A stretch of 64,000 nucleotides of DNA from assembly GCF_013363755.1 (NCBI RefSeq), contig NZ_CP054840.1, forward strand, positions 1,419,501 through 1,483,500, written 5' to 3'. The notes beneath the pieces are model-generated. The model saw only the letters and a program-made list of their open reading frames with translations, was not told the origin of the DNA and did no database searches. Both the position numbers and the translations under genes were made by a program. The stretch comes from Comamonas antarctica. GTDB lineage: Bacteria > Pseudomonadota > Gammaproteobacteria > Burkholderiales > Burkholderiaceae_C. Below, in pieces: positions 42,772-50,695 of this stretch; within the stretch, counting starts at the first letter, position 1; each line of letters opens with the position of its first letter.

Positions 42772-42847
42772 GCGGGAATAGCTCAGTTGGTAGAGCGATA
42801 CCTTGCCAAGGTATAGGTCGACGGTTCGAACCCGTTTTCCCGCTCCA
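42772..42847 (+). tRNA. tRNA-Gly(GCC), copy 1
   Basis: 76 bases with CCA. Anticodon arm ATACC-TTGCCAA-GGTAT, T arm GACGGTTCGAACCCGTT. All four Gly copies in the window have the same sequence. A -10-like TAGAAT (42746-42751) and TACAAT (42713-42718) lie upstream. Confidence 0.97.
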
Positions 42848-42911
42848 GGTTTTAGCCAGTGGCTTCGGCGGCTGGCGCAAATCTCGAGAAATGTAAGTTT
42901 GTCGAGGGTTT

Positions 42912-42987
42912 GCGGGAATAGCTCAGTTGGTAGAGCGATACCTTGCCAAGGTATAGGTCGACGGTTCGAACCCGTTTTCCCGCTCCA
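42912..42987 (+). tRNA. tRNA-Gly(GCC), copy 2
   Basis: Identical to copy 1, 64 bases after it. The spacer resembles the next spacer, so the unit was duplicated with its flank. Confidence 0.97.
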
Positions 42988-43051
42988 GGTTTTCAGTGGG
43001 CCGCTTCGGTGGTCTGCAGATCCCGGAGAAATGAGAGTTTCTTCAGGATGT

Positions 43052-43127
43052 GCGGGAATAGCTCAGTTGGTAGAGCGATACCTTGCCAAGGTATAGGTCG
43101 ACGGTTCGAACCCGTTTTCCCGCTCCA
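43052..43127 (+). tRNA. tRNA-Gly(GCC), copy 3
   Basis: Identical to copies 1 and 2, followed directly by a hairpin with a T run that may partly end the transcript before tRNA-Cys. Confidence 0.97.
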
Positions 43128-43133
43128 GTTTAG

Positions 43134-43160
43134 AATGGGAAGCGCTTGCTTCCCATTTTT
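43134..43160 (+). terminator. hairpin with T run after the third tRNA-Gly
   Basis: AATGGGAAGC-GCTT-GCTTCCCATT then TTT. It sits between tRNA-Gly copy 3 and tRNA-Cys. Confidence 0.75.
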
Positions 43161-43175
43161 GCAAGAGAGAGTTTC

Positions 43176-43249
43176 GGCGCGATAGCAAAGCGGTTATGCC
43201 CCGGATTGCAAATCCGGTTAGACCAGTTCGACTCTGGTTCGCGCCTCCA
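43176..43249 (+). tRNA. tRNA-Cys(GCA)
   Basis: 74 bases with CCA; anticodon arm CCGGA-TTGCAAA-TCCGG, T arm CCAGTTCGACTCTGG, acceptor GGCGCGA/TCGCGCC. Confidence 0.97.
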
Positions 43250-43275
43250 GATTTCTGCAAGGAAATCAACAACTT

Positions 43276-43301
43276 AAGCCACCCTCGCGGGTGGCTTTTT
43301 T
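43276..43301 (+). terminator. terminator of the Gly-Cys tRNA operon
   Basis: AAGCCACCC-TCGC-GGGTGGCTT plus TTTT. The same hairpin sequence type ends tRNA-Ser further right. Confidence 0.9.
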
Positions 43302-43399
43302 GTTTTTGCACGCTCACATCCAGCCACAAGACGCTTCAAACCGCACGCCATTTGCGGTCAAACCACGCGTGGTCCTGCTGTTTTGCCGTCCAGACGAGA

Positions 43400-43726
43400 T
43401 CAAGATGCGGCACCCGCTTTCTTTGCCTCTGCATTGCGCTTGCGTGTTGCCGCGGCTTTCTTTGCCGAAGCCGAGCGCTGTTCGGCTGTGCGTGACGCGG
43501 AGGCTGCGCCGCCGGCCTTGCCGCCCTTGCGCGAAGCGGAGTGGTCCACGGGCTGGCCGCGGCCCGAGCCGGATTTCTTGCCACCGCCGGTTTCCTTGTT
43601 GACCGTGGCCCAGGCGCGTTTTTCGGCTTCTTGGTGGCTTACGCCGCGCTCTTCGTAGCCGGCTTCGATGTGCTCGGCCTGGCGTTTTTGCTTGTCCGTA
43701 TAGGACGATTTTTCACCTCGTGGCAT
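43400..43726 (-). CDS. small basic Lys/Ala-rich protein
   Basis: 108 residues. N-terminal conserved block SSYTDKQKRQAEHIEAGYEE, then GVSHQEAEKRAWATVNKETG, followed by a disordered basic tail (SASRKGGKAGGAASASRTAE, KKAAATRKRNAEAKKAGAAS). Proteins with this N-terminus are common in Burkholderiales and often carry the unsupported label plasmid stabilization protein. The tail resembles a histone-H1-type DNA-binding region. Role unknown. Confidence 0.72.
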   Translation of the reverse strand: MPRGEKSSYTDKQKRQAEHIEAGYEERGVSHQEAEKRAWATVNKETGGGKKSGSGRGQPVDHSASRKGGKAGGAASASRTAEQRSASAKKAAATRKRNAEAKKAGAAS

Positions 43727-43775
43727 GAAACTCTCCTCGGTCGGGGATGGCGCACCTGCCCGCAGGGCCGTGCGT

Positions 43776-43898
43776 TCAGATGTTGGGCTCCTGGGCTGGG
43801 TTGGCTGGCAACTCCAGTGGCGGAATGTCGGTGGGCGGATCGATGGGCTCGGGCGAGGGCTCTTCTTCCTTGCGCGGGTCCTTGTGCTGCAGGGTCAT
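43776..43898 (-). CDS. small Pro/Glu-rich protein
   Basis: 40 residues: MTLQHKDPRKEEEPSPEPID then PPTDIPPLELPANPAQEPNI. A very good ribosome site (AAAGGAAA) and conserved-looking composition support it. Probably disordered. It precedes the basic protein gene in the same direction, 49 bases apart. Confidence 0.6.
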   Translation of the reverse strand: MTLQHKDPRKEEEPSPEPIDPPTDIPPLELPANPAQEPNI

Positions 43899-44002
43899 GG
43901 GTCGGTTTCCTTTCTGCGGTTGTACCCAGCGCCTGCAAGCGCATGGGTAGGACAGCAGGCATAGTGAGGCAACGAAGTGTGAAGAAAAATGCTGGCGCAG
44001 AG

Positions 44003-44030
44003 CTGAATCGCCAAAATTTCCGGCTATAAT
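44003..44030 (+). promoter_or_regulatory. promoter of tRNA-Gly copy 4
   Basis: CTGAAT, 16 bases, TATAAT, ending 38 bases before the tRNA. Confidence 0.65.
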
Positions 44031-44068
44031 TTTTTCTTGTTCTGCAAACGGCAACGTGGGCAGAAGAT

Positions 44069-44144
44069 GCGGGAATAGCTCAGTTGGTAGAGCGATACCT
44101 TGCCAAGGTATAGGTCGACGGTTCGAACCCGTTTTCCCGCTCCA
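44069..44144 (+). tRNA. tRNA-Gly(GCC), copy 4
   Basis: Same 76 bases as the three upstream copies but with its own promoter; separated from them by two small protein genes. Confidence 0.97.
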
Positions 44145-44150
44145 GATTTG

Positions 44151-44179
44151 AAAGGGAAGCTGCACAGCTTCCCTTTTTT
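44151..44179 (+). terminator. terminator after tRNA-Gly copy 4
   Basis: AAAGGGAAGCT-GCAC-AGCTTCCCTTT with following T residues. Confidence 0.88.
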
Positions 44180-44274
44180 CATTGCGCGTTGCGCGACCGT
44201 TTCCCCGGTCTGACAAAAAAAGCGTTGCGCTAGAATCATGTCTTGCAGTGTGGCGCAACGCCGCGCCGCATGGC

Positions 44275-44366
44275 GCCCCGATGGTGAAATTGGTAGACAC
44301 TGCGGACTTAAAATCCGCCGCTTTCCGTTAAGGGGCGTGCCGGTTCGATCCCGGCTCGGGGCACCA
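44275..44366 (+). tRNA. tRNA-Leu(TAA)
   Basis: 92 bases with CCA and a long variable arm; anticodon arm GCGGA-CTTAAAA-TCCGC, D loop AATTGGTAGAC, acceptor GCCCCGA/TCGGGGC. TAGAAT at 44231-44236 with CTGACA upstream is its likely promoter. Confidence 0.97.
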
Positions 44367-44852
44367 AACCTGTTCAGAATCAACACCTTGCAAGCTGACG
44401 AAAGCAGATAGCGCACGCCCGAGGGTTTGCGCTTGTTCCGCAGTTCATCATGGTGAGCCGCGATGATTCAGCCGGCTCGGGCTTCTTTCCGACCGCTTGA
44501 CGGACATACCGTGCTCATCGCTTGCGGGGTCTGGCCCGATTTGGATGCCATCGGCTTTTTTCACGGCCGTGCAAGTCCCCGAACTGGAAGTATTTCTTGT
44601 CGACTCCGGCGGCATCACGCGCGGCGCCGGACCGGGCACGGAGCGTGGATGCGGCGATCGCCGTACCGCCCGCTTTGGCCCGTGGGCCGATGCAGGGCTT
44701 TCCGGTCCCGACCTGCGGTGAATGGGCGCAAGCCCCGCCGCGGCGCCGGCGCTTTGCAGTTGGCTGGCAGCCGCGCAAGGCTGAGACAATCACGCTTTTG
44801 GCGCGCGAGGGCCAGGCGCCGCACCACGCCGCAAAGCTTGCAGGAACATCGA
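44367..44852. other. 486-base intergenic region, possible decayed frame
   Basis: No gene I can support. Two rightward frames give protein-like pieces that would join across a T6 run near 44557-44562 (LDGHTVLIACGVWPDLDAIG in one frame, VPELEVFLVDSGGITRGAG in the next), which may be a decayed gene or chance. Confidence 0.35.
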
Positions 44853-45752
44853 ATGAGCGCACAACGCATGCAGATCGAATCTTTCCATGACCCCGTCACC
44901 GGCACGGTGACGCATGTCTTGGCCGACGCGCACACCGGCCACGCCGCAGTGATCGATCCGGTGCTGGATTTCGAGCCGAAGTCAGGCACGTTGACCAGCG
45001 CGTCAGCCGACCGCGTGATCGCGCTGGTGCGCGCGCGCGGCTGGCAACTGCAGTGGGTGCTGGAGACGCATGCCCATGCCGATCACCTCTCCGCGGCCCA
45101 GCATGTGCGGCACGCGCTGGGCGGCAAGGTGGCCATCGGCGCGCGCATCCGCGAAGTGCAGCGCATGTTCCGCAGCATCTTCCATTTCGAGCGCGAGTTC
45201 CTGCCGGACGGCAGCCAGTTCGACCACCTGTTCGAGGACGGCGAGCGCTTTCGCATTGGCGGACTCGAGGTCACGGCGCTGTGGGTGCCGGGGCACACGC
45301 CGGCCGACATGGCGTACCGGGTCGAGGATGCGGTGTTTGTCGGCGACACGCTGTTCATGCCAGATGTGGGCACGGCGCGCGCGGATTTTCCCGGCGGCGA
45401 TGCGGCGACGCTGTACCAGTCGATACGCCGCCTGCTGGCGCTGCCGCCCGGCACGCGCCTCTTTGTGTGCCACGACTACCCGCCGCCGGAGCGTGCCGTG
45501 GCCTGGACCAGCAGCGTGCGGCGGCAGCGCGACAGCAATATCCATGTGCATGACGGCATCACCGAGGAGCAGTTCGTGCAGATGCGCACCGAGCGCGATG
45601 CGGGCCTGGCCATGCCGACGCTGATCCTGCCGGCCGTGCAGGTGAATGTGCGCGCGGGCAAACTGCCGCCCGCCGAGGACGATGGCCGTGCGTACATCCA
45701 GGTGCCGATCAACGCGTTTCTCAAGGATGCCGGCTTGCCGCCGGGGCTTTGA
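44853..45752 (+). CDS. MBL-fold metallohydrolase, persulfide-dioxygenase-like
   Basis: 299 residues with the metal-binding motif THAHADH (His73, His75, Asp77, His78), GHTPADMAYRVEDAVFVGDT supplying the next His and Asp, and FVCHDYPPPERAVAW the last His. This pattern (DPVLDFEPKSGTLTSASADR, then DIGTARADFPGGDA-like MPDVGTARADFPGGDA) is that of the ETHE1/Blh group, which oxidises glutathione persulfide. AGGA precedes the ATG. It converges on a DsrE-like gene, which fits sulfur chemistry. Confidence 0.85.
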   Translation: MSAQRMQIESFHDPVTGTVTHVLADAHTGHAAVIDPVLDFEPKSGTLTSASADRVIALVRARGWQLQWVLETHAHADHLSAAQHVRHALGGKVAIGARIREVQRMFRSIFHFEREFLPDGSQFDHLFEDGERFRIGGLEVTALWVPGHTPADMAYRVEDAVFVGDTLFMPDVGTARADFPGGDAATLYQSIRRLLALPPGTRLFVCHDYPPPERAVAWTSSVRRQRDSNIHVHDGITEEQFVQMRTERDAGLAMPTLILPAVQVNVRAGKLPPAEDDGRAYIQVPINAFLKDAGLPPGL

Positions 45753-45767
45753 GGCGCTGGCGGCAGC

Positions 45768-46076
45768 TCACGAACGGATATATACCCAGCCCGCGGCCTG
45801 GAGCGCGGCGATTTCCAGCACTGCGGGCCCGGGCAGTACCTGCAGCGGGGCATGCGGCACGCGCTGCAGGTGCTGCAGCGTGTTCGGGCACAGCGCGGTA
45901 TGGGCGTCGGCCTGGGCATGGGGAATGTCCAGCGCGGCGGCGACGGCCTGGGCGTTGGCAATGATGCGGATGCGGCAGCCAGGATCGGCTTGCTGGGCGT
46001 TCATGAGGCTGTTGCGCGCGCGGGCCAGGGCTTCGAGCGTGGGGGCGTGCAGCAGGATGGGAGGCAGAGCGGTCAT
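45768..46076 (-). CDS. DsrE-like small protein
   Basis: 102 residues with the DsrE/F fold pattern: ILLHAPTLEALARARNSLMN, DPGCRIRIIANAQAVAAALD, ALCPNTLQHLQRV, and the end AVLEIAALQAAGWVYIRS. Such proteins bind or relay sulfur. The cysteine in LCPNTL is the candidate active residue. Its 3' end faces the persulfide-dioxygenase-like gene 15 bases away. Confidence 0.75.
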   Translation of the reverse strand: MTALPPILLHAPTLEALARARNSLMNAQQADPGCRIRIIANAQAVAAALDIPHAQADAHTALCPNTLQHLQRVPHAPLQVLPGPAVLEIAALQAAGWVYIRS

Positions 46077-46215
46077 TTTTCGGGTCGTGGGGAAAGAACA
46101 TGCAGCGCCGGGGAGGGCACTGCACACCCGCATTTTGCGTGGGAATGCTTCGCAGCGCCGGGCTGGGGCGGACCTGATGGGGACGACAGGCGGCGAAAGG
46201 CGGGCGCCCCAAAAG

Positions 46216-46243
46216 CACTCAGCGGCCCGGAGGCCGCTGAGTG
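46216..46243. terminator. perfect GC hairpin
   Basis: CACTCAGCGGCC-CGGA-GGCCGCTGAGTG, twelve pairs, between the decarboxylase 3' end and the DsrE-like gene start. No T run on either side, so transcription termination is only likely, not certain. Confidence 0.55.
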
Positions 46244-46336
46244 ACTGGCGCCAGGGGCGTTCACCCTTCGACCGGACCGCGCAGGCGCGGTCAGGGCGAA
46301 CGGTGGCGGCCGTGCAAGCTCTTTCGGCCTGTGGCC

Positions 46337-48898
46337 TCAGATCTTGCGGCTGTAGACGTCGGAGCCGACTTCCACCAGCGTCTTCTTGCCCTTGCCCGGC
46401 GTGGCCGTGGCGCGCGCCGCGCGCTTGGCGGTGGTGCGGGTTTCGGTCATGTTGGCCACTTCGGCAGGCGTCGGCTTCTTGGCCGCGGGCTTGGCCGAGG
46501 CCTTCGTCGCCGCCGTTTTGCCAGCCGTCTTTGCCGCCGTCTTTGCAGCGGTCTTCGCCGGCGCCTTGGCGCGGGTCTTGGCGGCCGGCTTGGGCGCGGC
46601 TTCGGACTTCGGCACTTCGGCCACGCAGTCGGCGTAGTAGCGCACCACGCCAGCCTCGTCCTGCTCCTCGACCAGGCCATGGATGTCGGTCTCGAAGCCC
46701 GGGCATTCCTTGGCGAAGTCGCGCGCAAACAGCAGATAGTCGACGATCTTCTTGTTGAAGACTTCGCCGGGAATCAGCAGCGGGATGCCGGGCGGGTAGG
46801 GCGTGACCAGGCCGACCGTGGTGCGGCCTTCGAGGTTGTCGATCTCCACGCGCTCGGTCAGGCGCTTGGCGATGTGCGCGTAGGCGTCCGAAGGCTTCAT
46901 CGACGGCGTCAGGTCCGAGAGGTACATCTCGGTCGTGAGGCGCGCGATGTCGTGCTTGGCATACATCTGGTGCACATGCTGGCACAGGTCGCGCAGGCCC
47001 ATGCGCTCGTACTGCCGGTGCTGCTGGCAGAACTCGGGCAGGATGCGGTACATCGGCTGGTTCTTCTCGTAGTCGTCCTTGAACTGCTGCAAGGCCGTGA
47101 GCATGGTGTTCCAGCGGCCCTTGGTGATGCCGATGGTGAACATGATGAAGAACGAGTACAGGCCGGTCTTCTCGACCACCACGCCGTGCTCGGCCAGGTA
47201 CTTGGTGACGATAGAGGCGGGAATGCCGGTCTTGTCGAACTCGCCGTCCAGGTTGAGGCCCGGCGTGACGATGGTCGACTTGATCGGATCGAGCATGTTG
47301 AAGCCGTCGGCAAGATCACCGAAGCCATGCCACTTGGCCGAGGCCTGCTTGCCCTTGGCCTTGGCCTTGGCGCGGAAGATCCAGTCTTCGGCGGTGCCCA
47401 GGCCTTCCTCGACGATGTCTTCGGGGCCCCAGACGCTGAACCACCAGTCGTCCTTGCCGAATTCCTCTTCGACCTTGCGCATCGCGCGGCGGAAGTCCAG
47501 CGCCTCGGCCAGGCTTTCCTCGACCAGGGCAGTGCCCGCGGGCGGCTCCATCATGGCCGCGGCCACGTCGCAGCTGGCAATGATGCTGTACTGCGGGCTG
47601 GTCGAGGTGTGCATCAGATACGCCTCGTTGAACAGGTGGCGGTCGAGCTTTTGCGTCTGCGAATCCTGCACCAGCACATGCGAGGCCTGGCTGATGCCGG
47701 CCAGCAGCTTGTGAATGGACTGCGTCGCGTACACCACCGAGTTCTTCGGCCGCGCGCGCTTCTTGCCCATCGCGTGGTAGCTGCCGTAGAACGGGTGGAA
47801 GGCGGCGTGCGGCAGCCAGGCTTCGTCGAAGTGCAGGTTCTCGACATAGCCGTCGACCATGCTCTTGATGGTCTCGGTGTTGTAGAGCACGCCGTCATAG
47901 GTCGACTGCGTGAGCGTCAGCACGCGCGGCTTCACGGCCTTCGCATCGACGCCCTGCAGCAGCGGGTTGGCCTCGATCTTGGCCTGGATGGTTTCGGGCG
48001 CGAACTCGCTTTGCGGGATCGGGCCGATGATGCCGAAGTGGTTGCGCGTGGGCTTGAGGAACACCGGAATGGCGCCCGTCATGATGATCGAGTGCAGCAC
48101 CGACTTGTGGCAGTTGCGGTCGACCACCACCACGTCGCCCGAGGCCACGGTGTGGTGCCAGACGATCTTGTTCGAGGTCGAGGTGCCGTTGGTGACGAAG
48201 AAGCAGTGGTCGGCATTGAAGATGCGCGCCGCATTGCGCTCGCTCTCGCCGATCGCGCCGTTGTGGTCGAGCAGCTGGCCCAGTTCCTCGACCGCATTGC
48301 AGACGTCGGCGCGCAGCATGTTCTCGCCGTAGAACTGGTGGTACATCTGGCCCACGGGGCTCTTCAGGAAGGCCACGCCGCCCGAGTGGCCGGGGCAGTG
48401 CCAGCTGTATGAGCCGTCCTCGGCGTAGTCGAGCAGCGCCTTGAAGAAGGGCGGCTGCACGCTTTCGAGGTAGTTCTTGGCTTCGCGGATGATGTGCTTG
48501 GCGACAAATTCGGGGGTGTCCTCGAACATGTGGATGAAGCCATGCAGCTCGCGCAGGATGTCGTTGGGCAGGTGGCGGCTGGTCTTGGTCTCGCCATGCA
48601 CGTAGATCGGCACGTCGGCATTCTTGCGGCGCACTTCCTCGATGAAGTTGCGCAGGCTCAGCACGATGGGATCGAGACCCGAGCCCAGAGTGAATTCCTC
48701 GTCGTCGATCGACAGGATGAAAGCGCTGGCCCGGCTCTGCTGCTGCGCGAACTGCGTCAGGTCGCCGTAGCTGGTCACGCCCAGCACTTCGAAACCCTCG
48801 GCCTCGATGGCCTGTGCCAGGGCACGAATACCCAGACCCGAGGTATTCTCGGAACGATAGTCCTCATCTATGATGATGATAGGAAAGCGGAATTTCAT
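46337..48898 (-). CDS. PLP-dependent Orn/Lys/Arg decarboxylase with H1-like tail
   Basis: 853 residues, class I basic amino-acid decarboxylase: wing domain (PIIIIDEDYRSENTSGLGIR), PLP core with YSWHCPGHSGGVAFLKSPVG, NGTSTSNKIVWHHTVASGD and the Schiff-base Lys in ATQSIHKLLAG (about 397), then the C-terminal domain (TPYPPGIPLLIPGE). The acidic-stress enzymes AdiA, CadA and SpeC are 710-755 residues long. Here residues from about 764 are an added Lys/Ala-rich tail (KTAAKTAAKTAGKTAATKAS). Arginine is the likeliest substrate but this is not certain. Start MKFRFPI at 48898. Confidence 0.92.
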   Translation of the reverse strand: MKFRFPIIIIDEDYRSENTSGLGIRALAQAIEAEGFEVLGVTSYGDLTQFAQQQSRASAFILSIDDEEFTLGSGLDPIVLSLRNFIEEVRRKNADVPIYVHGETKTSRHLPNDILRELHGFIHMFEDTPEFVAKHIIREAKNYLESVQPPFFKALLDYAEDGSYSWHCPGHSGGVAFLKSPVGQMYHQFYGENMLRADVCNAVEELGQLLDHNGAIGESERNAARIFNADHCFFVTNGTSTSNKIVWHHTVASGDVVVVDRNCHKSVLHSIIMTGAIPVFLKPTRNHFGIIGPIPQSEFAPETIQAKIEANPLLQGVDAKAVKPRVLTLTQSTYDGVLYNTETIKSMVDGYVENLHFDEAWLPHAAFHPFYGSYHAMGKKRARPKNSVVYATQSIHKLLAGISQASHVLVQDSQTQKLDRHLFNEAYLMHTSTSPQYSIIASCDVAAAMMEPPAGTALVEESLAEALDFRRAMRKVEEEFGKDDWWFSVWGPEDIVEEGLGTAEDWIFRAKAKAKGKQASAKWHGFGDLADGFNMLDPIKSTIVTPGLNLDGEFDKTGIPASIVTKYLAEHGVVVEKTGLYSFFIMFTIGITKGRWNTMLTALQQFKDDYEKNQPMYRILPEFCQQHRQYERMGLRDLCQHVHQMYAKHDIARLTTEMYLSDLTPSMKPSDAYAHIAKRLTERVEIDNLEGRTTVGLVTPYPPGIPLLIPGEVFNKKIVDYLLFARDFAKECPGFETDIHGLVEEQDEAGVVRYYADCVAEVPKSEAAPKPAAKTRAKAPAKTAAKTAAKTAGKTAATKASAKPAAKKPTPAEVANMTETRTTAKRAARATATPGKGKKTLVEVGSDVYSRKI

Positions 48899-49040
48899 CG
48901 GCAGCCTCCGTTGTACCGGGCTCAAAAAATCGAAACAGGCGCGAGTGTAAGGAATATCCTTATGGCGCCTGTGAAAGCAGGACCTTATCACCGCGCGAAT
49001 GTGGTGAACTGCAAACATTGGAACAGACTGAGAGGGATGT

Positions 49041-49466
49041 ATGGCAAGTTTCACCGTGTGGTGGCTCATTGCAGGGGTTTTGGTGGTGGCTGAGTTGCTG
49101 ACCGGCAGCTTCTATCTGCTGATGCTGGCCACCGGCGCCGTGGCCGCAGCGCTGGCCGCGCACGCGGGCGCAGGCGAGAGCGTGCAGATGGTCACGGCGG
49201 CGCTGCTGGGCACCGCCGCCGTGGCTGGCTGCTATCTGCTGCGCCGGCGCAATGCACGCCGCCAGCCCGCGGAAAGCGACCGCAGCATGAACCTGGACAT
49301 CGGCGAGTCCGTGCAGGTCGACAACTGGGCCGCCGACGGCACGGCGCAGGTACGCTACCGCGGCGCGCAGTGGACCGTGGTGCTGCGCCCGGGCAATGCG
49401 CCCACGCCCGGCACGCACCGCGTGGCCGAGATCATCGGCAACCGGCTGCTGGTCGACAAGCTGTGA
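49041..49466 (+). CDS. NfeD-family membrane protein
   Basis: 141 residues: two N-terminal hydrophobic helices (WWLIAGVLVVAELLTGSFYL, ALLGTAAVAGCYLL) and a C-terminal OB domain (DIGESVQVDNWAADGTAQVR, EIIGNRLLVDKL). The short NfeD form nearly always sits beside a stomatin-like protein, as here, and the two are thought to form a membrane microdomain complex. Confidence 0.93.
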   Translation: MASFTVWWLIAGVLVVAELLTGSFYLLMLATGAVAAALAAHAGAGESVQMVTAALLGTAAVAGCYLLRRRNARRQPAESDRSMNLDIGESVQVDNWAADGTAQVRYRGAQWTVVLRPGNAPTPGTHRVAEIIGNRLLVDKL

Positions 49467-49544
49467 ACCCGGGGCGGGCGCGAGGCGCTCGCCGCGGAAC
49501 CCTTTTCCCTCACTTGCAACTCATCCCTCCGGGAAGGAAACATT

Positions 49545-50462
49545 ATGGAAATTGCCATCGTCCTGCTGGTCATCGCGGCCATCTTCATCGCGCGCTCGAT
49601 CAAGGTCGTGCCGCAGCAAAACGCCTGGGTCAAGGAGCGCCTGGGCAAGTACGCAGGCACGCTCACGCCGGGGCTGAACTTCCTCGTGCCGTTCGTCGAT
49701 CGCGTGGCCTACAAGCACAGCCTCAAGGAAATCCCCCTCGACGTGCCCAGCCAGGTCTGCATCACGCGCGACAACACGCAGCTGCAGGTCGACGGCATCC
49801 TGTACTTCCAGGTCACCGATCCGATGCGCGCAAGCTATGGTTCGTCGAACTACATCATGGCCGTGACGCAGCTCGCGCAGACCTCGCTGCGCAGCGTGAT
49901 CGGCAAGCTCGAACTCGACAAGACCTTCGAGGAACGCGACATGATCAACGCCCAGGTGGTGTCGGCCATTGACGAGGCCGCGCTGAACTGGGGCGTGAAG
50001 GTGCTGCGCTACGAGATCAAGGACCTGACGCCGCCGGCCGAGATCCTGCGCTCGATGCAGGCCCAGATCACCGCCGAGCGCGAAAAGCGCGCGCTGATCG
50101 CCGCATCGGAAGGCCGCCGCCAGGAGCAGATCAATATCGCCACCGGCGAACGCGAAGCCTATATCGCGCGTTCCGAAGGCGAGAAGCAGGCCGCCATCAA
50201 CAATGCCCAGGGCGAGGCCGCCGCCATCACCACCGTGGCCGAAGCCACTGCCATGGCGCTGGAGCGCGTGGCCGAAGCCATCCGCCAGCCCGGCGGCGAA
50301 CAGGCGGTACAGCTCAAGGTCGCGCAAAGCGCGGTGGAAGCCTACGGCAAGGTCGCGGCCGATGCCCAGACCACGCTGATCGTGCCCAGCAACATGACCG
50401 AGGTGTCGAGCCTGATCACCTCGGCCATGAAGATGGTGCAGGTCGGCGGCGCGCGCAACTAA
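49545..50462 (+). CDS. SPFH/stomatin-like membrane protein (QmcA type)
   Basis: 305 residues. N-terminal membrane segment (IVLLVIAAIFIARSIKVV), SPFH domain (GKYAGTLTPGLNFLVPFVDR, REIPLDVPSQVCITRDN-like KEIPLDVPSQVCITRDNTQ, VDGILYFQVTDPMRASYGSS), then a coiled coil (ILRSMQAQITAEREKRALIA). Scaffold of the membrane microdomain with NfeD. GGAAGGAAAC precedes the ATG. Confidence 0.95.
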   Translation: MEIAIVLLVIAAIFIARSIKVVPQQNAWVKERLGKYAGTLTPGLNFLVPFVDRVAYKHSLKEIPLDVPSQVCITRDNTQLQVDGILYFQVTDPMRASYGSSNYIMAVTQLAQTSLRSVIGKLELDKTFEERDMINAQVVSAIDEAALNWGVKVLRYEIKDLTPPAEILRSMQAQITAEREKRALIAASEGRRQEQINIATGEREAYIARSEGEKQAAINNAQGEAAAITTVAEATAMALERVAEAIRQPGGEQAVQLKVAQSAVEAYGKVAADAQTTLIVPSNMTEVSSLITSAMKMVQVGGARN

Positions 50463-50524
50463 TTTCGCAAATTTCGCGCGCTTCGCTTTCGGACCCCGAA
50501 ACTGTTGCTACAATTGCGGTCTTC

Positions 50525-50615
<91 letters not shown>

Positions 50616-50646
50616 AACAGTTTCCAGGTCCGCTGATCTGGAAAGC

Positions 50647-50673
50647 AAAAAGCCACCCCCGGGTGGCTTTTTT
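50647..50673 (+). terminator. terminator of tRNA-Ser
   Basis: AAAAAGCCACCC-CC-GGGTGGCTTTTTT. Confidence 0.9.
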
Positions 50674-50695
50674 GTTGGTCGGCCTGCGCCGCAGC

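Noticed and set aside
42772..43127. Regularly spaced repeats resembling a CRISPR array
   Set aside because: The repeats are three tRNA-Gly genes of 76 bases with spacers of 64 bases; they fold as tRNAs and no cas genes are near.
42803..43185. Rightward frames reading through the tRNA-Gly array
   Set aside because: They are translations of repeated tRNA sequence (GNSSVGRAIPCQGIGRRFEP repeats) with no protein evidence.
44275..44366. tRNA-Leu at 44,275 as the intact partner of the truncated tRNA-Leu at 32,039
   Set aside because: It has anticodon TAA and a different acceptor and variable arm, so it is another tRNA.
46241..48412. Long open frame antisense to the decarboxylase
   Set aside because: Same GC-bias effect; the decarboxylase frame shows all catalytic motifs.
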